Positions 50,939-60,978 of a stretch of DNA of 64,000 bases are shown here, piece after piece; position 1 is the stretch's first letter, and each line of letters starts with the position of its first letter. Below the pieces are notes generated by a model, which saw only the letters and a list, made by a program, of their open reading frames with translations, had not been told where the DNA came from and did no database searches. Made by a program: the position numbers and the translations under genes. Where the stretch lies: positions 1 through 64,000 of the forward strand of contig NC_087392.1 in assembly GCF_963675165.1 (NCBI RefSeq). The letters are read 5' to 3'. The stretch is from Halichondria panicea. Its lineage: Eukaryota; Porifera; Demospongiae; Suberitida; Halichondriidae.

Positions 50939-53900
50939 CTAGACACATTCGTAGAGGTTAGTTTCATGTTCTAGTTGTGTTGGGCTGGTGGCACAACGGA
51001 CGATCCTCTCATTCTCATAGATATCATCATCATTCGGGAGAGATGATGGCAGCACTTGCAGGTACCCGGATGCAGCCTCCTCTTCAGTCAAGGTGTGTAT
51101 ACTAGCAGTGCTACGATGGCTGAGGGGGGTCGCTGTCATATACACGTGTGTCTCCAGTGACTTGGGGTCCAGAGCTTTGTACTGCCCATCACTGTTGTGT
51201 GGAACAGAGATCTCCTGAGGGTCAATGTATTGATAGCTGTCATTATTAGCATAGTCAGGATCACGTCTTAAGGTCTCATAATGTCTGTCTGCCGTCTCAG
51301 TCTCTGCAGTGCAGCCCTCCAGCCTCACGTCACCACCCTACGAACAATTGGCATTCAGTTTCAATAATATAATTACTTTCTGGTGGTGGTGTAGTACTCC
51401 TGTCAAGTACATAATTAAGTTGGTTCTGTATATATTTTCAGATCTGCACTACAATTATTCAAGATCAGAAGTGCCCGAAATATTCAACTACGCAAAAAAT
51501 AGATTTCCCTTTTCAATGGCATAATTAACTGTTTCGTTGTGCAAGTGCACTGCAATCCACTGTATCTGGTGTTTTTACTGACTAGGTGATTATCAAGAGT
51601 ATAGTATAGCTACTCACATTCTCCCGCTTCAGATTGACACTTCCTTTCTTCATCCTGATTGTCTGTTTCTTGTTCCTAAAGGGCAGAGGTCAAATAAGAG
51701 CTACACTCGCACACACACACACTTACCTAGAGAGGAAACAACAAAGGAAACAGAAGCAGGAGAGTACCAGACACAGGAGCAAAGCTAGTCCCCCTCCCAC
51801 ACTGGCTCCAATGATGACCAGCAGAGGAGGTCCCACAGTCACAGTCATACACACATTGTCAAAATAAGCCATTCCTGAATCACCGCCATCCACAAACAGT
51901 TGTAGTGAGAGTAGATCTATTGGTTGGGGGAAGTCTATCGCCTTGCCTACCCACTGCCAGGCCTGGGACACATTGTCGGGATTGGTTAGCGTCAGCAAGC
52001 CTTGAGAAGTGAGTAGCCTAACAGTGGCCAGTCCTCGTGAAGAGGGGTTGGAGGTGGTCTGCTGAACACGAACACGAGCACTACACAGGAAGGGGGATAG
52101 CAGTAGGGAAGACCAAGGGGAGGGGGAGTGTCCGGCTCACCTGATCTGCAGACTAGTGACTTGAAGCTGCGGTAGTGACTGAGAGAAATTAGTGCCATTA
52201 ATGGAGTAGTCCAACACAAACACTTGCTCATCTGTATAGTAGTGTCCATATAATTATGGAGAGTGAGTCCATATACAGTACTTACTGTTGATAGTGTCTA
52301 CACGAGCGTTATTATTACTGGGTGTCCACATTGATCCATTGGAAGCATCACCATCCACCACAACATCCACTCCTCCACTGCACACATCTGCACACAAGGC
52401 ACACAGTACACACCCACCCACACATATAGTCAGTAGCAACCACTCACTCACCCACTAGACTGACGGTGAAGGACATGCTCTTAGACTTCACAGAGTTACT
52501 GATGTGACACGTGTAGACACCATCTCCCTCCACTCTGATATAGTTGAGGCCGTGTGTGGAGTTAGTGAGGGGGCGGCCATCACGTTGCCATGACACTAGA
52601 GGTGTGTCATACGTCCTCTCCACACCAGCACAGGGCAAGAGTGGGCGGGGGTGTGTGGAGGAGAGGGCCAGGAGTGTGGGCGGGAGAATAGATGAGAACT
52701 TCAAGCTCTCTGTAATAACAAACATGGGGTCATAGTTCATACAGAGGAGGGCATGGGATACCCCCATACCTATAATAGAACCTCACCTCCCACCACACTG
52801 TACACACACCCTCACCTCCCACCCACACTGTACACGCACCCTCACCTCTCACCCACACTGTACACACACCCTCACCTCTCACCCACACTGTGATACAGTG
52901 GTGGTTGATTTGTTGGTCAAGATAAGACACAGTACAGCAATAGTAGCCAGCATCACTTGATTGTGGGGGTACACTGGAGAGAGTCAGGTTATCATCTGTC
53001 TGGCTGGATAATAGTGTATAGTCTTTGAACCATTGGACTGTGATGTTGTTACTCTGAAGGTTGAGTCCAGTACAGGAGAGCGTGAGAGGAGTGGTGATAT
53101 TGGTGGGTAGGTTGTGTGGAGTGGGTCGGTCCTCTAGGGGTGAAGTGTAGGGGGGGGCTGGAGTATCTGTGATACTAACAACAGTACGTGTAGCATTGAC
53201 AACACCAAAGTCATTGGAGAGCTGACAATAGTATCCCCCACTTTCTGTCCTTGTGTAGTTGTGTATGATGAGGGAGTTGCTCCTGGGGTCCACTCTTAGT
53301 GAGTTACTCTCTAACACTGGGTCATCAGAGCCCTGCACGGGTGTGTGTGTGTGGGGGGCTTAGTGAGTTACTCTCTAACACTGGGTCATCAGAGCCCTGC
53401 ACGGGTGTGTGTGTGTGTGTGGGGGGCTTAGTGAGTTACTCTCTAACACTGGGTCATCAGAGCCCTGCACGGGTGTGTGTGTGTGTGGGGGGCTTAGTGA
53501 GTTACTCTCTAACACAGGGTCATCAGAGCCCTGCACGGGTGTGTGTGTGTGTGGGGGTGGAGTGACGTGTGTGTGTGTGTGTGGGGGGTATAGTGACGTG
53601 TGTGTGGGGGGGGTACAGTGACGTGTGTGTGTGTGTGGGGGGGGGGGTAGAGAAACTCACATCCCTCCAGGTGATGACTGGTGGTGGACTGCCATTACTT
53701 ACACAGCCTAGCTCCACACGAGAACCACTCACTACATTGTATGATATCGATACTGTCTCCACAGAAGTTGGAGAGGCTGCAGGAGAGTTGTCATAGGCAC
53801 TACAATCAAACTCCCATATATATAATTATATACATGGATGCAGTTTATAAGGAAACTGGATAGACCTTAGGGAATATATTGTATTGTGTGTGTTGACTTA

Positions 53901-54313
53901 CAGCCGACTATGAGAAGGAAGTGTTGATGTAGTGCAGTAGGGCCCACACAAGAGTACCAGCCTGCTTGTGAAGCTGAGACACTATCAAACCTCAGGTCCC
54001 CCTCAGGTGTGAAGGTCTGTCTAGAAATAGAGTTGGGTATGGGAATGTTGTTCTTGTACCAGGCCACAGGACCCACATCAGCAGAACAGTTTAATAACAC
54101 ACAACCAGACTCCTCAGCATACACCACCTCAGGCACTCGTGCAGTTACTGGCACCCCAGGCGCTATAGGCATCACAGTCACAGTGTTTATACAAGCAACT
54201 GAATGTACACACAACAACTCACTATTGACACAATCCACAGCAGAGCACCAATCAATGTTGACCAACACCACTAAACACACACACCACACCACTCTACTAG
54301 TATAAATATTCAT
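50939..54313 (-). CDS. Immunoglobulin-superfamily receptor with tyrosine-rich cytoplasmic tail
   Basis: Exons in transcript order: 54313-53902, 53799-53661, 53332-52876, 52709-52452, 52387-52286, 52231-52141, 52080-51727, 51675-51618, 51337-50939; about 756 codons. A signal peptide (MNIYTSRVVWCVCLVVLVNI) is followed by about four Ig-like domains (GWYSCVG, GGYYCQLSN, DAGYYCCTVSY, GDGVYTCHISN). A Cys-containing jelly-roll-like region, one TM segment (PPLLVIIGASVGGGLALLLC) and a tail of about 150 residues complete it. The tail has at least eight Tyr sites (HYETL, DYANN, QYIDP, QYKAL, VYMTA, GYLQVL, IYENE, LYECV), suiting SH2/PTB or ITIM/ITAM-type signalling. Orthology is unknown. The exon 1-2 junction is off by one base (donor phase 1, acceptor phase 2), from an unseen exon or an indel. 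Other junctions agree. Confidence 0.78.
51385..51564 (-). mobile_element. Decayed TIR element in an Ig-receptor intron
   Basis: It ends with GTGCAAGTGCACTGCAATCC and then ACTGTA, the same terminus as the elements at 29449 and 35569, and shares a GAAATATTCAACTACG block with the latter. No tRNA-like box is present and the left end is unclear. Confidence 0.55.
52780..52885 (-). repeat. Donor-bearing minisatellite, Ig-receptor intron 3
   Basis: Three to four copies, about 30 bp each, of a unit that in transcript sense reads GTGTGGGTGAGAG then GTGAGGGTGTGTACA. The first copy holds the real donor of exon 3, so the same donor recurs several times downstream. Confidence 0.8.
53290..53640 (-). repeat. 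Minisatellite duplicating an exon start and its 3' splice site
   Basis: Four copies, about 66 bp apart (CTTAGTGAGTTACTCTCTAA at about 53294, 53359, 53427 and 53493). In transcript sense each contains the acceptor CGTGCAG|GGCTCTGATGACC plus about 40 nt of exon 3, separated by (TG)n. Only the last copy in transcript order runs into the full exon. Further TG/G-rich copies without exon sequence extend to 53640. Confidence 0.9.
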
Positions 54314-54426
54314 CTCTTGTATCTACAGCTAGCTAGCTGGGTCGTCAGTGCGATATCTAATTATGTATCTGCATTGTCAGCAGGTTCACCCACGCAATCA
54401 CTGATACCACACTTCTTCATAACATC

Positions 54427-54651
54427 TAGCCTCGACTCCAGCCCCTTGAATAGTGGGTCTTTTTCAGCGGCTTGGAATCGAGGCTACATAACATCATGCA
54501 GAGGATTGTCAGATTGTCTAGCCTCGATCCCAGCCCCTCTCACAACTGAGAGCGGTCTGGAATCGAGGCTAGTCTCTGGTGGATTGTAGTTAGGCCTTGC
54601 CTAGCCTCGAGACCACGCCGATATATTTTAATCGGCGTGGTCTCGAGGCTA
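54427..54651. repeat. Three consecutive hairpins with TAGCCTCGA arms
   Basis: Inverted repeats at 54427-54486, 54519-54571 and 54602-54651, each starting TAGCCTCGA and ending with its complement. The third is perfect: 21-bp arms (TAGCCTCGAGACCACGCCGAT and its reverse complement) around an 8-base loop. The first two share only the outer 14-15 bp. A similar small hairpin lies near 26187. Confidence 0.92.
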
Positions 54652-56665
54652 ATGTCAAATATTCTGAAAGCTTAGAAAGAGAGCTTTCAAATGATATGTT
54701 TCAATCCAAAACTTCTTTGGAGTCTAAATTTGACATTTTCGGCCTCGGACCATGGGCTATAATAATCCATGGTATCGCCAAATTGGCAAATACTTTTATC
54801 TCTCAAATACGAAGTTTGATGACACCATTTGAAAGGTATTTTTCTGAGCTTTCAAAAAATCCTTAAAATTTTTGACATTGGATCCACAGAATTCAAGTTA
54901 TATATAGCAGCTGAAAGAGACCCCAAACCATTAATTAAAATTAATCATGCAGGGGAACATCTTTCAACAGCCATTAACTTGAGTACCGTTCATCCAATGT
55001 CCAAATCAAGTAATGGCAGCTGAAAGATTCGCCCACACTACCGGCACACTACGGCACACTACACTACACACACTACTGGCACATTACGGCAAATTACAGT
55101 CACACTACCGTCACACTGATGATACCATATGAAAGCTCTCTTTCTAAGCTTTCAGAAAAACATAAAATGTTTGGTTTTAGATCCACAGAATTCAAGTTAT
55201 GGCAGCTGAAAGATTCGCCCACACTACCGCCACACTACAGCACACTACACTACACACACTACCGGCACATTACGGCACATTACAGTCACACTAACGTCAC
55301 ACTGATGATATCATATGAAAGATCTCTTTCTAAGCTTTCAGAAAATCAGAACATTTTTGACAATGGATCCACAAAATTCAAGTAATATATAGCAGCTGAA
55401 AGAGTCCCCGAACCAAATTGTGGAGGGGGAACATCTTTCAACAGCCATTAACTTGAGTACCGTTCATCCAATGTCCAAAATATTCTAATTTTCTGAAAGC
55501 TTAGAAAGAGACCTTTCAAATGATGTGTTTCAATCCAAAACTTCTTTGGAGCCTAAATTTGACATTTTTCGGCCTCGGACCATGGGCTATAATCCATGGT
55601 ATCACCAAATTGGCAAATACTTTTATCTCTCAAATACAAAGTTTGATGACATTATTTGAAAGGTCTTTTTCTGAGCTTTCAGAAAATCAGAAAATTTTTG
55701 ACATTGGATCCACAGAATTCAAGTTATATATAGCAGCTGAAAGAGTCCCCGAACCATTGATTAAATTGTGGAGGGGGAACATTTTTCAACAGCCATTAAC
55801 TTGAGTACCGTTCATCCAATGTCCAAAATATTCTAATTTTCTGAAAGCTTAGAAAGAGACCTTTCAAATGATGTGTTTCAATCCAAAACTTCTTCGGAGC
55901 CTAAATTTGACATTTTTTGGCCTCGGACCATGGGCTATAATCCATGGTATCGCCAAATTGGCAAATACTTTTATCTCTCAAATACGAAGTTTGATGACAT
56001 CATTTGAAAGGTCTTTTTCTGAGCTTTCAGAAAATCAGAAAATTTTTGACATTGGATCCACAGAATTCAAGTTATATATAGCAGCTGAAAGAGTCCCCGA
56101 ACCATTGATTAAATTGTGGAGGGGGAACATTTTTCAACAGCCATTAACTTGAGTACCGTTCATCCAATGTCCAAAATATTCTAATTTTCTGAAAGCTTAG
56201 AAAGAGACCTTTCAAATGATGTGTTTCAATCCAAAACTTCTTCGGAGCCTAAATTTAACATTTTTCGGCCTCGGACCATGGGCTATAATCCATGGTATCG
56301 CCAAATTGGCAAATACTTTTATCTCTCAAATACGAAGTTTGATGACATCATTTGAAAGGTCTTTTTCTGAGCTTTCAGAAAATCAGAAAATTTTTGACAT
56401 TGGATCCACAGAATTCAAGTTATAGCAGCCCGAACCATTGTGGAGGGGGAACATCTTTCAACAGCCATTAACTTGAGTACCGTTCATCCAATGTCCAAAA
56501 TATTCTAATTTTCTGAAAGCTTAGAAAGAGACCTTTCAAATGATGTGTTTCAATCCAAAACTTCTTCGGAGCCTAAATTTGACATTTTTCGGCCTCGGAC
56601 CATGGGCAATCCATGGTATCGCCAAATTGGCAAATACTTTTATCTCTCAAATACGAAGTCTTGTA
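54652..56665 (+). repeat. Palindromic satellite, about 348-bp unit, four main copies plus variants
   Basis: Units begin near 55465, 55813, 56161 and 56507, with a leading partial unit at 54652. Between 54990 and 55390 lie shorter variants with a CACACTACCGGCACATTACG-type insert. Each full unit is an imperfect palindrome. The left arm (TCCAAAATATTCTAATTTTC, AAAGCTTAGAAAG) is mirrored by the right arm (CTGAGCTTTCAGAAAATCAG, TTTTTGACATTGGATC) around CCATGGGCTATAATCCATGG. ORFs of 60-94 codons here only follow the repeat register. Confidence 0.93.
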
Positions 56666-56984
56666 GCTAACAAAAAGCTAGCGCTTTAGTGCAAGGCTAA
56701 CTCATATGTTGAATACAAAGTTTGTGCGAACAGATGATGCTATGAAAGATTCTGAAGAGACTGCAACAGCCTTCAATGTGAGTCAAACTAGCCATAACTC
56801 GAGAAAGAAGCTTTAGTTTGCTAATCCACGAATCAAAATCCAAGAGAACGTGGCTAGAAGCCTATAGAAGCTGTTAGTTTTCGTCGCATTGCAACCGTTG
56901 AGCAGTTACTGCTGGAATACACACACACACAGACAGACAGACACGTATCCCTCCTGCGGCTACGCCTCGAGGCATAATGCAGAA
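56666..56984. other. Intergenic, no gene seen
   Basis: Single-copy sequence between the satellite and the next TIR/tRNA-like element. It has a short CA/CAGA microsatellite near 56920-56942. Confidence 0.4.
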
Positions 56985-57184
56985 AAGTCCCCCAAGAGGG
57001 AATCGAACCCACGCCTTATCTATCATATGATCTACGAAGCCACCACTCTAAAACCACTAAGCCACGCTCCCAGAGATCTTATACAGATACAGGTTTAGGG
57101 TTATAAGGCTACATGTAATAAAATATTATTGTGGTTTTGCTGTTAGGCAATTCTTTGTTGCAAATGCACTGCAATCCACTGTAT
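56985..57184 (-). mobile_element. Partial TIR element with tRNA-like module
   Basis: A tRNA-like block on the - strand (B-box GGGTTCGATTCCC, A-box-like TTAGTGGTTTTAGAGTGG) is followed by the family terminus TTGCAAATGCACTGCAATCC then ACTGTA. The opposite inverted end was not found. Confidence 0.65.
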
Positions 57185-57330
57185 CACACCATGCACCAGA
57201 CTGACTCTGCTACCTCAACTCACTGTTGGGTTTCAGCAATTAAAAATACTGCATCCATGAAACATTATTACAAACATCAATTTATAGGCTATGGATGAAC
57301 AATTTGCTTGCTATATAATAAGTTAGTTAG

Positions 57331-60300
57331 TTATATATCGTGGTGTAGACTGCATGTGCTTGTGGAGGGGGTGGGCGACACTGAAGGGGGGAGGGGCACA
57401 AAGCGATACAGTTCCTCTCTGGTGACATAGCCTGCTAATGAGTGGGTGTAGCCTGCTGATGAGTGGGTGACTATAAGAGGGGGTGTCTGAGTGGTCTTGT
57501 CAGTGGAGGAGGGAGGAGGTTCTTTATCAGTCATACTAGTTAGTACAGGGAGCTTGTAGTGTGATAGGGAGGGTTGTGGTGGGAGGGGACACACTGAGAG
57601 CTGCTCACTTTGATCACCCTTGGACAGTACAGAAGTCAGACCTGCACATATGAAGTAAACAGTATAATTATAGTGTAATCTGATAACACAACACAGCCTG
57701 TGTTTACATATACCAATTCAACACACACAATACACACAACTACGATACGGACACTATAGTATATATTCACCATTGAGATACAGACACACTTATATATTCA
57801 CCATAGGTGGATGAATTGCGCTGGTGAATGAGATGGATCCCTCCATTAGAGCAGATGCTATCTTGTCTTGGTCTACGATCATTCTCACTGCTCTGATACT
57901 CCTTCTTCATCTGGGAGAACAGGAAATACACCTTGGGGGCAAACAGACAGCACAGGGTGGTGGTGGCGCTCAGAGCTATCCCTAGGACAAGAGAACTTGT
58001 CTGAAAGATTGTACCTAGCTGCGAGGTGGCAAAATATGTAGGGATAAATGCCAGCCAGATAATGACAATGGTGTACAATGTGAGATTGATGAATTTGGCC
58101 TCATTGAAATTCTGAGGAACCTTGCGAGCTCGAAATGCAAAATATGTACTCAACAACAACAGAAATAGACTGTAACCAAATGATGCTGATATTCCAATAT
58201 AGGGAGACTCGCCACATTTCAGCTCTGTACTGAAATCATTGTAGACCAATAGAATGCTTGGCGGTTCCACTACCAACCAGATCACAGCAATGACTACCTG
58301 TACAGCAATGAGCAGTAGTGTTAGTGCCACCTGGCTCTGTGGACTAATGAGGGAGGGGGTGCTAACTGAACCAGGTCTACGGTTGAATATACGATGAATA
58401 CGATTAGTCTTAATCAACAGTGCACTATAGCAAAGAGTGAAACAGAAACCAAGCCCAAACCTTCGAATACCACACACAACAGCAGAGGGTCGAATAATGA
58501 AAGCAAAGGGAAGCAAATAACACAACAATAACCCAGTCAACAGGAAAGCACTCAACTCGCGACTAGAGCCCTTGACAATCTGATGCTTGTAGAACACAAC
58601 AAAGATGATAATAACACTCACTGTTAGTGCAATCCCAACAATAGCAACAACCATGATGATAATAGACCATGCATGAGACCATGTCAGGAAGGTGAGGGGT
58701 ATGAGCTCACACTGGGTCATGTTCGTATTAGGGGCATAACCTTGTTCACATTCTCTACACTTCTCGCCAGTACTCACGTGCCTGTTGCCAAGACAACGCT
58801 TACAGATCCAACAACAAGCAGCTTGATCTGATACCCTCTCTGGATACTGCCCGCCCCCACACTTGACACTACACACTGACTCTGGCATGTCTCCATCAAT
58901 CCACTCCACATCACTGTGTAGAGACAGCATTGCATTAGAGGCAGTCCACACACCCACCTGTCTGAACCTATGCTGCCCACTCTCCAACTGAAGGTTCTTA
59001 ATGATGAAGCTGCCTTGTTCATCTCCACTGGCATCAAATGAAATCTCTCGTGCAGAAGCTCCTGGTGAGAATGAAACATTGTGTAAATACGTTTGTAATA
59101 GTTCTCCATTCACTGCATTAGTCCGAGGGTCAGTCATATCACGACATAAACCATGGCCACCGGGACACAAGGCTCTCTGCATGTCAGTCATAGCATGGGC
59201 AAAAGCATACACAGCATCAATAGCAAAGGGAACTTTACTGTTCTGACGATATTCATTGTTGACTGAGATCCTGTCATTGCCATCACACTCCCTCACACCT
59301 GCCACTGGTTGAAATGAGCAGTTGAACACATTCTCCCAATATTCGCTAAACCACGGATTGTCAGCATTGTTGAGAGGGGTCAGTCCAGTGAAGTAATCAT
59401 CAAACTGTTGGCTGTGTTTGGCCTGAGGGAGAACAGCTAACATACCATGCGCCACAGGGTACAAGTGGGAGGGGATCTGGTCCCCCCAAGCATCACTGGC
59501 TATCCACGTTATGTTCTTGAGAGGTCCACTTCCTCTGCTCCTGTCTACAGCCTCCAGCACTTTCACAGCAGTGGCTAATTGTCCAAACAACACAGCCACA
59601 GATGCATTATTGACCCAGCTGCGTGACATGTCCAGCAACACCTCATCCAAGTCTTGACTAGTGGCCACCACTGGGACACTGATTTGAGTGGCTACACATG
59701 TCTCTGAACAGTTTCTACCCTCCAACGCTTTGAGCAATGCCTGAATTCCCACTGTACCATATACATCATCAGAGTGGAGGGCATACACATAGCTCCAGTT
59801 GAAGTGGTCAATCAGATCAGCCATGACTTGCGTCTGAAGAGAGTCAGGAGGTATCGTACGAAAGAAATAATCGAATCTAGTTCTGTCACTCAAAGTTTCT
59901 GCGGTGGAGGCATAACTGATTTGAGGGATCTTGAATAATCTGAGCAAACTAGCCACAGCAATAGAGACACTGCTTGAGGCTGCACCCACAACACCAGATA
60001 TACCCAACACGCCGCGAGAGCTCACAAAGTGCAGGCTTTGTTCGAGGGCATAGTTAGACTGTGTGCAAGTGTCTCTAATCTCAAAGCTGAGTGTTATGCC
60101 AGGGAGAAGGGCTGTGTTGTTGTTGACCTTATCCACTGCTAATACCATTGCTTCAAGTCGTTGCAGTCCAAGGTCCAACACGTCACCACATTGGTTGTCC
60201 ATGTTCTTGTGTACAGGGAATAGAGCTCCTAAGATGACAATGTCTCCATGAGTAGGTAATGGTCCATTATAGACAGTGGCCCCAGCTAGGCACACAACAC

Positions 60301-60340
60301 ACACTAGTAACAAGGCAATCATGATAGCTACTCTCCGCAT
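57331..60340 (-). CDS. Class C GPCR, metabotropic-glutamate-receptor type
   Basis: Two exons in transcript order (60340-57802, 57641-57331) give 949 aa; phases match (TAT G|GT). A signal peptide is followed by a Venus-flytrap ligand domain. GVVGAASSSVSIAVA and IPQISYASTAETLSD keep the Ser and Thr that hold the amino-acid carboxylate and amine in mGluRs, and WIASDAW keeps the Asp. Next is a nine-Cys NCD3G linker (CSVKCGGGQYPERVSDQAAC, WICKRC), then seven TM helices including the mGluR hallmark NFNEAKFINLT. The tail is Pro/Ser-rich. It is probably an amino-acid-sensing receptor, with glutamate likely. Splicing replaces the exon 1 read-through end (GEYISVSVSQW) with a 103-residue tail; both ends may be used. 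Confidence 0.92.
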
Positions 60341-60978
60341 GCAGCCCTACACTATGTGGGGGTCATGCATCCCTATACACTATGTTCAGGGGGGTCTATT
60401 ATAGGATGCAATATCACACCTGCATATCACACTAACTATCAGCTATGGCTGACACCACACGGTGCTAATAATAGGAATCCAATCACAGGTAACCATGACC
60501 ACTATATACCATTAAAAAAATTTTGCTTATAATTATTATCATTCCTATTATTCTCCATTGAAAAGCCAACATAACCATGAACCATAAACAGATCTAAATG
60601 ACATTGCAGCCATATAACTGAAACTAAACAACTGACTTACATCAGAATAATGATATTATTGACCTCTATATGACCTTTTAAACCTCTGACTCTACCTATT
60701 TTTTCAGCCTCACCTATTATTCTCAAAATTATTCTAGAATAATTGGGACAGCCCTAAGTAGTACAGGCCAGAGTAGGCACAATGCTCAGCCCTAAGTAGT
60801 ACAGGCCAGAGTAGGCACAATGCTCATGCAATACCACAACTATGTGTACTGTACATATATATATATACGTCGTCATGTATGTATCTTATGGAATGTTAAC
60901 AATCAATTATTATTGTAAAATTATTTTGCACAAAGGTGTAAATGGGATGAGTGCTATACGCTGATAAATAAAGCTAAT
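60341..60978. other. Promoter side of the GPCR and 3' flank of IBTK
   Basis: No gene. A 37-bp direct duplication (CAGCCCTAAGTAGTACAGGC, CAGAGTAGGCACAATGCT) lies at about 60750-60825. The remainder is AT-rich. Confidence 0.5.

Noticed and set aside
53290-53620. A second secreted Gly/Cys-rich gene on the + strand
   Set aside because: The ORFs come from the TG-rich minisatellite that duplicates an Ig-receptor exon border; there is no independent start or splice support.
55520-56425. ORFs beginning MMCFNPKLL in three consecutive units
   Set aside because: They coincide with arms and centre of the palindromic satellite, and inverted copies elsewhere show the same reading from repeat sequence alone.
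57767-57801. Ending the GPCR at the exon 1 read-through stop only
   Set aside because: A clean GT donor in phase 1 joins a 103-codon open exon with a matching acceptor phase, so the spliced tail is preferred. The read-through is kept as an alternative.
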